DNA from: Planctomycetaceae bacterium
Lineage (GTDB): Bacteria > Planctomycetota > Phycisphaerae > Phycisphaerales > SM1A02
DNA: 8,294 nt
NCBI GenBank assembly: GCA_002737585.1
Contig: NSIA01000092.1
Span: 1 to 8,294, forward strand
Direction of reading: 5' to 3'
Shown here: one piece after another, positions 1 to 7,006 of the stretch
Numbering within the stretch: position 1 is the first letter of the stretch
How the letters are laid out: the number at the start of each line of letters is the position of its first letter
Notes under the pieces: model-generated
The model's database searches: none
What the model saw: only the letters and a program-made list of their open reading frames with translations
What the model was told of the DNA's origin: nothing
Translations under genes and position numbers: made by a program

Positions 1-735
1 CTGGCAGAGGTTGTCAATCTTGGAGCCAGCACCGATGCGCGTTGCGGCAAACTTACCGCGATCAATCATGGAACCAGAACCAATTTCTACATCGTCTTCA
101 AGGACCACTGTGCCGAGGTGCGGAATGCGTAACACGGACTTTCCATCAGCGCTGGGGCGGTAGCCAAAGCCATCACCACCGATCACGGCGCTGGCCCCGA
201 TGACGCAGCGGGCGCCAACGCTGCATCGCTCGCGGATCACCGCGTTCGCGTGGATGAGTGTTCCACTTCCAACATGAGCGTCCGGATAGATGACGGCATT
301 GGCATGAATCGAAACGTCAGTGCCGATCACGCAGCGCGCACCGACCACTGCGCCGGGCCCAATGCGAGCACCTGCGCCGATAGTTGCGGTTGCATCAATG
401 CAGGCATCCGGTGAAATTCCCAGCGCCGGCAGCGACTCGCCCGGGAAGAACAACTCCAGCACCGGGATCATGGCAAGATCAGCGTTGTCCACTTCAATGA
501 GGCTGCGGCGCGCGGGATCATGGCCACGCACCTCAATTCCGCGGGTGACAATCGCAGTGCCGGCGCGTGAGTTAGCCCAGCGGTTTGCGTTGAGCAAGTC
601 ACCAATGAAGGTGAGCTCTTCGGTACCTGCATCGATCACCGTCCCCAGCCCGCGCACCGGGCGGTCTCCGGGTCCGACCAGTGTGCCGCGCACCAATTCG
701 GCAATCGATCCCGAAGTGTGCAGGACGTTCGTCAT
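1..735 (-). CDS. lpxD: UDP-3-O-acylglucosamine N-acyltransferase LpxD (partial, C-terminus beyond left edge)
   Basis: LpxD transfers a hydroxyacyl chain from acyl-ACP to the 2-amino group of UDP-3-O-acylglucosamine, the third step of lipid A synthesis, in the cytoplasm. The open frame from the ATG at 735 runs to position 1 with no stop, giving 245 residues (E. coli LpxD has about 341). Residues 1-105 form the uridine-binding N-terminal domain (LTFIGD at 41-46, TAIVTRG at 60-66). From about 110 hexapeptide repeats begin (IDATATIGAGARIGPGAVVG), the left-handed beta-helix fold. The LpxD signature GGDGFGY at 186-192 and MIDRG at 223-227 are present. The frame ends at KIDNLCQ, just before the family's I-A/G-H-N motif, so the catalytic histidine falls a few residues outside the window. 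Its start overlaps the stop of the upstream skp-like gene (ATGA, 732-735), which suggests translational coupling. The family call is firm; intactness of the C-terminus cannot be judged. Confidence 0.95.
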   Translation of the reverse strand, partial: MTNVLHTSGSIAELVRGTLVGPGDRPVRGLGTVIDAGTEELTFIGDLLNANRWANSRAGTAIVTRGIEVRGHDPARRSLIEVDNADLAMIPVLELFFPGESLPALGISPDACIDATATIGAGARIGPGAVVGARCVIGTDVSIHANAVIYPDAHVGSGTLIHANAVIRERCSVGARCVIGASAVIGGDGFGYRPSADGKSVLRIPHLGTVVLEDDVEIGSGSMIDRGKFAATRIGAGSKIDNLCQ

Positions 736-1370
736 GGCTTGGGGGCAGCTTGTGGCGCAGTGATGGCAGACGGCGGAGCACCACCGCGCGATTTGAACTC
801 GGCGTTCGCTCGAGCGATCACAGCATCGGTGATATCCAGCTCATTGTCTGCAAAGAGAATGCGGCGCATGGCAAGTTGCTGCCGAGTAGCGGTGAATCCC
901 GCCGGTTCGATCGGCGGGATCGAATCGTTGATAATCACATAGTCAATCTTGCCTTCCTTGGCCACCGCGGCAGCAGCCTCGCGCACCTTGATGTACAGCG
1001 AGCGCATGCCACTGGCGCGCTCTGCTTCCACCTTCAACTGGCCAAACTGATCTTGTGCGCTCATCGTGCCGATGGCGCCTTCCACTTTCTTCAGCGTGTC
1101 GTTGTAGGGCGGCGTACCAGGCTTGTAGCTCTCTAGCTCAGCATTGAGATCCTGCAGCTCCCGGCTCATGCGGTCCTTCTCACCAACCATCTTTTCGCCA
1201 AGCGTCTTAATGGCTGCTTCAATGGACTTTTGTTCATCAAGCGCCGTGAAGATGCGTTCCACATCAACACTGGCAACGCGGGAAGGGCGGTCGGGGAATG
1301 CAGTGGCGGCGACAAGCACGGCTACGGCAATGCCAAGGGCGATCGTGGTGTTTCTCATGGTAGTTGTCAT
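732..1370 (-). CDS. OmpH/Skp-family periplasmic chaperone, paralog 2
   Basis: This is a 212-residue protein of the Skp/OmpH family, which holds unfolded outer-membrane proteins in the periplasm on their way to BamA. Residues 8-25 form an N-terminal hydrophobic segment, a probable signal peptide or anchor. VASVDVERIF at 32-41 is the family's first core strand. Residues 43-140 are charged and heptad-like, fitting the coiled-coil tentacles. YVIINDS at 144-150 followed by MRRILFADNELDITDAVIARAN is the second core part. The protein ends in a short Pro/Ala tail (198-212). It is longer than E. coli Skp (161 residues). The motif R-I/V-L-F-A..-D-I/V-T-D-..-R is shared with the gene just upstream, which shows they are paralogs. 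A second ATG lies at 1358; neither start has a visible Shine-Dalgarno. The stop overlaps the lpxD start. The bamA-skp-lpxD context strongly supports the call; the exact client role is inferred. Confidence 0.88.
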   Translation of the reverse strand: MTTTMRNTTIALGIAVAVLVAATAFPDRPSRVASVDVERIFTALDEQKSIEAAIKTLGEKMVGEKDRMSRELQDLNAELESYKPGTPPYNDTLKKVEGAIGTMSAQDQFGQLKVEAERASGMRSLYIKVREAAAAVAKEGKIDYVIINDSIPPIEPAGFTATRQQLAMRRILFADNELDITDAVIARANAEFKSRGGAPPSAITAPQAAPKP

Positions 1371-1408
1371 GAAACGGAAACCGTCGGGGTGTTCATGTCG
1401 GGGTGAAT

Positions 1409-2125
1409 TTACTTGGCTGCAGGTGCAGGAACTGGGGCGGGCGCAACTGCGCCGCCCGGAGCTGCCGCTGGAGCAGCTGCATCGCCGGTGTTCGGCTTGA
1501 CGGTGGTGCCGCGCGCGTTATTCATGCGCACAACAAGTTGGTCAGTGACATCGATGGCCTTTGCTGCGAAGAGGACGCGGCGGCGGACGATTTGCTCTTG
1601 CGCCTGTGACTCAAGCGGCACTTTGGAATCGCGCTGCAACTGAATTTCAGTGACGCCGTCGTTGACCAAGATGATGTCCCAGCCCTCAGCGTCGGCCAAC
1701 TTCTGACTCTCCGCCCGAACATTGCGGTACATGCTTTGCCACATCAGGGCGCGCTCGCGATCGACCTCGATCTTCTTGATCCGTTCCCACTGCTCCATTT
1801 GCAGCTGTTCAAATGCCAGTTTGTCGCGAATTCCCATCCGCTCTGGATCGCTCGCTGCGGTCTCCATGGTCTTGGCCAATTCCTCAACGGCCTTTCGCTT
1901 GGCAGTAAATTCGTCTTGGACCTTTTTGCCAAGCGCGGTGATCTGCACTTCCCAGTCGCTGCGCTCATTGAGGCGCTCGATCACTTTGACCAAGTCCACG
2001 GTGGCGACGCGGGTGGGTGCGGGGGCCATGCGTGCTGAGGCGCCGGCGTTGTACGAGACGGCGGTCACCATTGCCCCAGCAATTGCCGCGACGAAGATGC
2101 CTGCAAAGGTCCGTTGGTTGCTCAT
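1409..2125 (-). CDS. OmpH/Skp-family periplasmic chaperone, paralog 1
   Basis: This is a second Skp/OmpH-like protein, 238 residues from the ATG at 2125. A GTG at 2152 would add nine residues but places them before the hydrophobic segment, so the ATG is preferred; neither start has a clear Shine-Dalgarno. Residues 6-31 are a signal peptide or anchor ending in small residues (NAGASA). VATVDLVKVIERL at 40-52 is the family's first core strand. Residues 55-148 are highly charged, predicted helical coiled coil. IILVNDG at 151-157 and RRRVLFAAKAIDVTDQLVVR at 181-200 complete the core. The last 25 or so residues are almost only Ala, Pro and Gly, a flexible low-complexity tail not found in E. coli Skp. 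It lies 40 nt after bamA and 38 nt before the second paralog, consistent with one transcript. The function as an outer-membrane-protein chaperone is inferred from family and position. Confidence 0.88.
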   Translation of the reverse strand: MSNQRTFAGIFVAAIAGAMVTAVSYNAGASARMAPAPTRVATVDLVKVIERLNERSDWEVQITALGKKVQDEFTAKRKAVEELAKTMETAASDPERMGIRDKLAFEQLQMEQWERIKKIEVDRERALMWQSMYRNVRAESQKLADAEGWDIILVNDGVTEIQLQRDSKVPLESQAQEQIVRRRVLFAAKAIDVTDQLVVRMNNARGTTVKPNTGDAAAPAAAPGGAVAPAPVPAPAAK

Positions 2126-2165
2126 CCCGGCAGTGTACGCAGCCGCCGCCACCGATGGCAGGGTG

Positions 2166-4616
2166 TCAGAAGGGCAGATCGATCGTGAAACTGAATACCT
2201 GTTCTTCGTCGTTTTGCTGCTTCATCAGGGGGTAGGCAAAGTCAAGGGCAATGGGTGCCTGTCCGAACTGTGGAATGAAGATTCGTAGGCCCGCGCCAAC
2301 GCCCACGCGGTACTCCGCGAGCCAGGCGTCGTCGTTCACGGTTCCGCTGTCAACGAACGTGACAACGGATAGGAATTCGCCCATGATTGGGATCTCGTAT
2401 TGGGCGCCCGCAAAGAACAGGAAGTTGCCGCCGACGGGCACATTGGTGTCTTGCGTGGTGAACGTGGCAGGGGGATTGTCGCCAATGATCCGATTGGATT
2501 TTGGGCTCACAGTACGGAACGCAAAGCCGCGCAGCGTGCGCCCGCCGAGGTACCAGCGTTCATACACGGGAGAATCCGTTGAGAAGATGTATGCAGCCTG
2601 CGTACGCAAGCGCAGAACCTGTTTACGCCCCAGAAAGTCTTCGTAGGTTGTGAAGAATTGCGTGAGGTTGATACCCACCTGTGGGTACGCGTAGGCGCCG
2701 CCAAAGATGCCGTGGTACCCGGTTTGCAACTCCAACTGTGAACCACGGCCGGGGTGGCTGGGATTGTCCACTTCGGTGCGCGTAAGTTCCATCAGAACGG
2801 CGCTGTTGTAACTTGGCCCGCGCTGTTCCCACACCTCCACCGGGGTGTTGTTCTCAAAGTCGGTCAGTGTGACATTCTCTACTCGGGGATTCACGGAGAA
2901 TGACCAGAAATCACCAATGCGCGTGCTGATTCCAAAGAGCAAGCTGGCACGATCTTCCAGGTAACTGTCAAAGAAGCGAGTGCGGTAATTGAGCGCGGTG
3001 TTGCCACCCCAATCGCTATCCAAGAGGTGCGGATCACCGATCGAGACGTTGTAGTTACTCACTTCAATACCGGGCGCGATAGCCAGGTTGAAGGTCTGTC
3101 CGGCGCCGCGGAAGGAGCGACCGCCGGTGAATTCATCAAAGGTGTTCGGCGTATCAGCAAGGTCGAAGTTCTGCTGCTTCAGCGAGATCTCCCCGAATAA
3201 GCCGGAGTCGGTGCCTGCACCAACACCAAAGTTCACGGAGCCGGTTTGCTTCTCCTTGATATCCACCAAGACATCGCGAGTGCCCTTGTCATCGGCGTCC
3301 GGCGCCTGTGGCGTCACGCGCGGCTCGCGGAACAAGCCGGAGCGGTCGAGCCGCTTCTCTGTGTTCTTGATTTCACGCCCGTCCATCGGTCGACCGGGTT
3401 GGAAACGAACGAGTCGGCGTGCCACTTTGTCACGCGTGACATAGTTGCCTTGAATCTCTACCAAGCCAGTTGCATAGGCACCGCCTTCGCGAATGTTGAG
3501 AAGGAGGTCAACCTCGGGCTCCTCGCCAACGCGCACCCAACTGTCACCCACTCGGGCATCGATGTAGCCCATCACTTGGTACGCCTGCACAATCGCCGCC
3601 TTCGTCTTGTCGATCAGATTGCGCTGAAAGGGATCGCCGCGTTGGATGACGGCAAGATTGCCAATCTGCTCCCGCGTCATGATCGTGGGCGGGTTGCCGG
3701 CTTCGCCCTTAACAACGATGTTTCGTAGCCGGTATTGGCGTCCTTCTGCAATCACAAAGACAATCTTTGCTTCGCGCTGATCGGAACTCAATTCAATGCG
3801 TCGATCAACGCGGATGTCAACGTGCCCGCGGTCTTTGTAGTAGCGGTCAATGGTGGCAACATCTTCCACCAGGAGGTCTTCTTCAAGTTCACCTTTACGG
3901 AACAGGAATATCCATGGCTTCGTCTTGATCTGCGCCTCAAGTTGTTCGGAAGCAAATGCCTGGTTGCCAACAAACTCGATCTCGCGAATACGTACGCGCG
4001 GTCCTTCGATGATTTGGAAGAGGAGCAACCCTTGGTCAAGTTTGCTCTCGTCCACCTTCACGTCAACGAGGTAGTTGCCGCGCCCCTTGTACATCTCTTT
4101 GATTCGGAACACCGATTGCTCCAGCAAGAAGTCATCGCGTGGCGCGCCAGTGGCCAGCGGCACGGCCTTGCGCAACTCCTGATCGGTGATCACATAGTTG
4201 CCGGCGAAGTCGATGCTGTTGACGATCTGCTGCTCTTCGGCGGTGTAGGAAACTTCTACGCTGCCGTCGGGAAGGATGGTGGCATCTGCGGAGACCTGTC
4301 CAAATCGACCCAGTCGGTACAAGGTAGAGACGTCGTTCTTGACCACCTTGGAATCGAAGGGCTGCCCGGCGGCGATGCGCAGGTTGTTGCGGATCTCTTG
4401 TTCAGTTGCCAACTTCTTTCCGCGGATCACCACCTTGATGGATGACACCGGTCGGTCCGCCAGCGTTTCGTCTTCAAGATCAAGCGCCCACGCGCGCGCG
4501 CTGCCGAAGAAGGCAATGCAGGCGATCAGCGTCACCAGTAGGGCGCTGCGCAGGACGTCGCCGAGGTGCCCGGGACGGGATGTCCGGCGGGGAGTTCGTG
4601 TACCGAGGCGATCCAT
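2166..4616 (-). CDS. bamA: Outer membrane protein assembly factor BamA (Omp85 family)
   Basis: BamA is the central barrel of the BAM complex, which folds and inserts beta-barrel proteins into the outer membrane. From the ATG at 4616 it has 816 residues, the usual size (E. coli about 810). The signal peptide has an arginine-rich n-region, a hydrophobic core (SALLVTLIACIAFF) and a probable cleavage after ARAWA at about residue 44. Five POTRA domains follow at roughly 57-128, 129-206, 207-291, 293-377 and 379-456, each ending in a strand near a small-molecule-like turn such as EGP or REGG. The 16-strand barrel occupies about 458-816. It includes the conserved loop-6 motif LRGF at 695-698 (family VRGF/Y), a downstream PVGGN, and a C-terminal phenylalanine for BAM recognition. 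An in-frame TTG at 4646 would extend the start by ten residues; the ATG is preferred because it already gives a normal signal peptide. No Shine-Dalgarno is evident. It is the first gene of the cluster with the skp genes and lpxD. Confidence 0.96.
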   Translation of the reverse strand: MDRLGTRTPRRTSRPGHLGDVLRSALLVTLIACIAFFGSARAWALDLEDETLADRPVSSIKVVIRGKKLATEQEIRNNLRIAAGQPFDSKVVKNDVSTLYRLGRFGQVSADATILPDGSVEVSYTAEEQQIVNSIDFAGNYVITDQELRKAVPLATGAPRDDFLLEQSVFRIKEMYKGRGNYLVDVKVDESKLDQGLLLFQIIEGPRVRIREIEFVGNQAFASEQLEAQIKTKPWIFLFRKGELEEDLLVEDVATIDRYYKDRGHVDIRVDRRIELSSDQREAKIVFVIAEGRQYRLRNIVVKGEAGNPPTIMTREQIGNLAVIQRGDPFQRNLIDKTKAAIVQAYQVMGYIDARVGDSWVRVGEEPEVDLLLNIREGGAYATGLVEIQGNYVTRDKVARRLVRFQPGRPMDGREIKNTEKRLDRSGLFREPRVTPQAPDADDKGTRDVLVDIKEKQTGSVNFGVGAGTDSGLFGEISLKQQNFDLADTPNTFDEFTGGRSFRGAGQTFNLAIAPGIEVSNYNVSIGDPHLLDSDWGGNTALNYRTRFFDSYLEDRASLLFGISTRIGDFWSFSVNPRVENVTLTDFENNTPVEVWEQRGPSYNSAVLMELTRTEVDNPSHPGRGSQLELQTGYHGIFGGAYAYPQVGINLTQFFTTYEDFLGRKQVLRLRTQAAYIFSTDSPVYERWYLGGRTLRGFAFRTVSPKSNRIIGDNPPATFTTQDTNVPVGGNFLFFAGAQYEIPIMGEFLSVVTFVDSGTVNDDAWLAEYRVGVGAGLRIFIPQFGQAPIALDFAYPLMKQQNDEEQVFSFTIDLPF

Positions 4617-4672
4617 GCTCGATCTGCGAGGATAGTCGCGCCGCAATGTCTTCGGCTACCCTTTCCCGAATC

Positions 4673-5818
4673 ATGAGCACTGCCAATCTTGCCCGTACAC
4701 CCTTTCATCACTGGAGCGCCGAGCGCGGGGCTCGCTTTGTGGATTTCACGGGCTGGGAGATGCCCATGTCGTACGGCTCCATCATTGACGAGCATCACGC
4801 GTGCCGGTCGGGTGCGGCGTTCTTTGATGTCAGCCACATGGGTCGATTGCGCATCACCGGTCGGCATGCCCGCAAGTTCCTTGACCGCGTTTGTACCCGG
4901 CAGATCATGGGTATGGAGCGTGGCACGGTGCGCTATTCGCTGGTCTGCAACGAGCGGGGCGGGGTGCGCGATGACGTCTTAGTTTATTGCTACGAGGAAG
5001 ACGACTACATGATGGTGGTCAATGCCTCAAACCGCCTGAAGATTCTCGACTGGTTCGGGTCGATCAAGGCGCGTGAGAACATGACATTCCAAATGGAAGA
5101 TGTCACCGCAGACACCGCGATGGCTGCCATTCAGGGGCCAAAGGTCATTGACATCGTGGGAACGTTCAGCCGTGAAATTCCCACGCTGAAGCGTTATCGC
5201 TTCGCTGAAAAGAGCCTGATGATTGCCAAACTCACCGTGAGCCGCACCGGTTACACGGGCGAGGACGGCGTGGAAATAGTGATGGGATCAACGGTCGCCA
5301 AGTTTGTTCTGCCGATGCTCTTGCGTGAAAAAGAGGGCGTGACCGCCATGGTGCGGCCGGCAGGCTTGGGCGCGCGCGATTCGCTGCGCACGGAGGCATC
5401 AATGCCTCTGTATGGCCATGAAATTACCGAAGAAATCGACCCGCTGAGCGCTGGTCTCGGCTTTGCGGTCAAGCTTGACAAGGGTGATGTGGATACGCGC
5501 GAAGGCCGTTTCATTGGCCAAGAGGCTTTGTTGAAGATCAAGGCTGATGGCGTACAGAACAGCCTGGTTGGCTTTGAGGTGGAGGGTCGTCGCTCCGCGC
5601 GCCAAGGGATGCTGCTCTATCAGGGTGGCAAGCACGTTGGGCACGTGTCCAGCGGCTGCCTCAGTCCCACGCTCGACAAGGTCATTGCCATGGGCTATGT
5701 GCCCGCAGCAATGAGCGCGGTTGGTACGGAATTTGAACTTGATCTTGGCAAGGTGAAGACCACGGCCAAGGTTGTCAAGATGCCGTTCTACAACCCGGTG
5801 CGCACGAAGACGGCGTAA
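4673..5818 (+). CDS. gcvT: Aminomethyltransferase, glycine cleavage system T-protein
   Basis: GcvT takes the aminomethyl group from the lipoyl arm of H-protein, releases ammonia and forms 5,10-methylenetetrahydrofolate. The product has 381 residues, close to the bacterial norm of about 360-375. The folate-binding GCV_T domain shows VDFTGWEMPMSYGS near residues 23-36, EHHACRSGAAFFDVSHMG at 40-57, and GGVRDD at 96-101, where the family's catalytic aspartate sits. RTGYTGEDGVE and the signature GLGARDSLRTEASMPLYG follow. The C-terminal barrel carries GFEVEGRRSARQG and GHVSSGCLSPTLDKVIAMGYV, typical of this family. The ATG at 4673 aligns with the usual T-protein N-terminus; an in-frame ATG at 4646 would add nine residues. 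Neither has a good Shine-Dalgarno. No gcvH or gcvP lies beside it: it is divergent from bamA and convergent with the sigma gene, so it appears to be transcribed alone here. YgfZ- or dimethylglycine-dehydrogenase-like relatives are less likely given the full motif set. Confidence 0.95.
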   Translation: MSTANLARTPFHHWSAERGARFVDFTGWEMPMSYGSIIDEHHACRSGAAFFDVSHMGRLRITGRHARKFLDRVCTRQIMGMERGTVRYSLVCNERGGVRDDVLVYCYEEDDYMMVVNASNRLKILDWFGSIKARENMTFQMEDVTADTAMAAIQGPKVIDIVGTFSREIPTLKRYRFAEKSLMIAKLTVSRTGYTGEDGVEIVMGSTVAKFVLPMLLREKEGVTAMVRPAGLGARDSLRTEASMPLYGHEITEEIDPLSAGLGFAVKLDKGDVDTREGRFIGQEALLKIKADGVQNSLVGFEVEGRRSARQGMLLYQGGKHVGHVSSGCLSPTLDKVIAMGYVPAAMSAVGTEFELDLGKVKTTAKVVKMPFYNPVRTKTA

Positions 5819-5836
5819 GGGGCGATGTACGCGCGG

Positions 5837-5956
5837 TGACGTGATTCCACGGCCCCGGGGTCGCGTGATCACACGCTCACTATGTCATGTGATGACAAGC
5901 TCACGCGCTCACTGGATCACACTATCTCATGCTCACAGGCTTTGGCTGTCACGTGC
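5837..5956. repeat. Degenerate tandem array of octamers, consensus TCACNNGM
   Basis: Starting at 5861, twelve consecutive 8-nt units run to 5956. Position 1 is T in 12 of 12, position 2 C in 10, position 3 A in 9, position 4 C in 10 and position 7 G in 9, while positions 5 and 6 vary freely. Exact TCAC occurs at 5869, 5877, 5901, 5909, 5917, 5933 and 5949, all separated by multiples of eight. A possible outlying unit, TGACGTGA, lies in the same phase at 5837; the two units between it and 5861 do not fit. Many units end in GTGA, the reverse complement of TCAC, so palindromes such as GTGATCAC (5865-5872) occur. The array fills most of the gap between the convergent gcvT and sigma genes, and its last unit contains the sigma stop codon. 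The period is not a multiple of three, so it is not a peptide repeat. No U-tract hairpin typical of an intrinsic terminator is seen. Confidence 0.7.
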
Positions 5957-6866
5957 CCGGTGCTTGCTTGCGCTTGCGACCCGGCCGAGCCTTCTCAGTG
6001 TTCTCCACTGGCATGTTCTCGCGGAAGAATCGGCTTGGCTTGGCATCAGTGAGTTGCATCTGCAACTTCTTCAAGGCCTCGACTTCAATCTGTCGGACGC
6101 GCTCGCGCGTGAGTCCAACCTCCACGCCAATTTGCTTGAGTGTCAGCGGTTCCTTGCCCTCAAGACCGAAGCGCAGGCGGAGCACGCGTGCATCTCGTTC
6201 ATCGATGGAATCAAGGAGCTTGAGGATGGTTGAGAAGTCTTCCTTGCGCTCAACATCGTGCTCGGGAGCACGGTTGCGCGTGTCTTCAAAGATGTCAGCA
6301 AGGTCTGCTCCCTCGCCGTCCTCGCCAGTGGGTGACTGGCTGGGGGCGTGGTACGCCTTGACGGCGCGGCGCACAATCAGAAGTTTCTTGACGGGAAGCC
6401 CCATCGCCGTTGCCAACTCTTGCAAGGTGGGTTGGCGACCAAGGCTCTCTTCAAGCTTGCGGTTGGTGTGCTTCCAGCGCGCAATCAATTCCACCATGTA
6501 GGCGGGAATGTGGATGGGCTGTACTGCGTTGATCAGGGTGCGCTTGATGGCCTGCTTGATCCACCAACTGGCGTAGGTACTGAAGCGGGCACCTTGCGCG
6601 GGGTCAAACCCTTCGACGGCCTTGATGAGGCCGATGTTGCCTTCTTCGATGAGGTCGGAGAGCGGCAGCCCGCGGTGGGCGTAGTTTTTGGAGATGGAGA
6701 TCACTAGGCGAAGGTTCGCCTTGATCATCCGATCCTTGGAGTTCAGGCACTCATCATTGATGATGCGCCAGCCCAACACCTTTTCCTCGTCGGGAGTAAG
6801 GAGTCGTTCCTCCTTGATTTCTCGGAGGTAGAGCTGAAGTTCGTTTTGGACACTGGTTCGCGCCAT
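5949..6866 (-). CDS. RNA polymerase sigma-70 family factor (RpoD/RpoS-like, lacks region 1.1)
   Basis: The protein binds core RNA polymerase and directs it to promoters. It has 305 residues. Region 1.2 covers about 4-40 (VQNELQLYLREIKEERLLT). Region 2 covers 43-111, including NLRLVISISKNY, the core-binding DLIEEGNIGLIKAVEGFDP and the -10-recognising RFSTYASWWIKQAIKR at 94-109. Region 3 is about 112-170 (PIHIPAYMVELIARW). Region 4 is about 208-270 with the -35-binding helix-turn-helix LTLKQIGVEVGLTRERVRQI at 241-260. It starts directly at region 1.2, lacks the acidic region 1.1 of long primary sigmas and has no large non-conserved insert, so its size fits a group 2 factor or a compact primary sigma. 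A lysine/arginine-rich tail (residues 292-301, ending RKRK) follows region 4. The ATG at 6866 is preceded by GAGGG at only 3 nt spacing. Its 3' end abuts the octamer array. Confidence 0.93.
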   Translation of the reverse strand: MARTSVQNELQLYLREIKEERLLTPDEEKVLGWRIINDECLNSKDRMIKANLRLVISISKNYAHRGLPLSDLIEEGNIGLIKAVEGFDPAQGARFSTYASWWIKQAIKRTLINAVQPIHIPAYMVELIARWKHTNRKLEESLGRQPTLQELATAMGLPVKKLLIVRRAVKAYHAPSQSPTGEDGEGADLADIFEDTRNRAPEHDVERKEDFSTILKLLDSIDERDARVLRLRFGLEGKEPLTLKQIGVEVGLTRERVRQIEVEALKKLQMQLTDAKPSRFFRENMPVENTEKARPGRKRKQAPGT

Positions 6867-6956
6867 ACACCCTCGCGATCAGCAAACCAGAACATGAGCC
6901 ACACGCTCACGCCGGGCGTTGCATCGTACGCACCCCATCGACAATCGCAAGGGTGC

Positions 6957-6985
6957 TCTTTGGAACAAGTCAATATGAATGTCAA
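6957..6985 (-). promoter_or_regulatory. Possible promoter for the sigma gene (weak)
   Basis: On the minus strand a perfect TTGACA lies at 6985-6980, about 115 nt before the sigma start. Seventeen nt further is CAAAGA, which matches a -10 box poorly. A second TTGACT follows 12 nt after the first, so the -35-like element is repeated. The segment lies in the 140-nt gap shared by the divergent sigma and UVR-motif genes. The call rests on the -35 match alone. Confidence 0.2.
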
Positions 6986-7001
6986 ACTCTTTTGGGAGTT
7001 T
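6984..7001 (+). promoter_or_regulatory. RBS hairpin of the UVR-motif gene
   Basis: The sequence AAACTCT at 6984-6990 pairs with GGAGTTT at 6995-7001. This gives seven pairs, including one T-G wobble, around a UUUG loop at 6991-6994. The 3' arm holds GGAG, the Shine-Dalgarno, which ends 8 nt before the ATG at 7007. In the folded RNA the ribosome site would be closed. The same Shine-Dalgarno is the reason for choosing the ATG at 7007 over the in-frame GTG at 6953. Confidence 0.45.
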
Positions 7002-7006
7002 CACAT

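Noticed and set aside
320..763. 147-codon plus-strand open frame opposite lpxD
   Set aside because: Its composition (Pro, Ala, Ser, Arg) is typical of an antisense frame in GC-rich DNA, and the opposite strand carries clear LpxD motifs.
3735..4445. 236-codon plus-strand open frame opposite bamA
   Set aside because: It lies wholly antisense to well-conserved POTRA-coding sequence, has no recognisable domain and no ribosome site. It is a shadow of the bamA reading frame.
4485..4502. Lipobox-like LIAC in the BamA signal peptide
   Set aside because: The hydrophobic stretch continues past the cysteine and a normal cleavage site (AWA) follows. BamA is not a lipoprotein in known bacteria.
4442..4672. 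In-frame upstream extension of gcvT, 77 codons back to 4442
   Set aside because: It overlaps bamA on the opposite strand, is arginine-rich with no family match, and T-proteins normally begin a few residues before the motif at 4700 onwards.
5840..5872. Intrinsic terminator after gcvT
   Set aside because: The available stems (CGTG with CACG, and the palindromes CCCCGGGG and GTGATCAC) are short or have no loop, and no T-tract follows.
5861..5956. CRISPR array
   Set aside because: The units are 8 nt with no spacer-length intervals and no repeat of 20-40 nt; no cas gene is nearby.
6900..6910. 11-mer CACACGCTCAC also present in the octamer array at 5870-5880
   Set aside because: Several 11-mer matches are expected by chance in a window of this length, and only about two units fit the octamer here.
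6953..7006. Upstream GTG start for the UVR-motif gene
   Set aside because: It has no suitably placed Shine-Dalgarno, while the ATG at 7007 has a good one. The extra 18 residues would be encoded by the RBS hairpin region.
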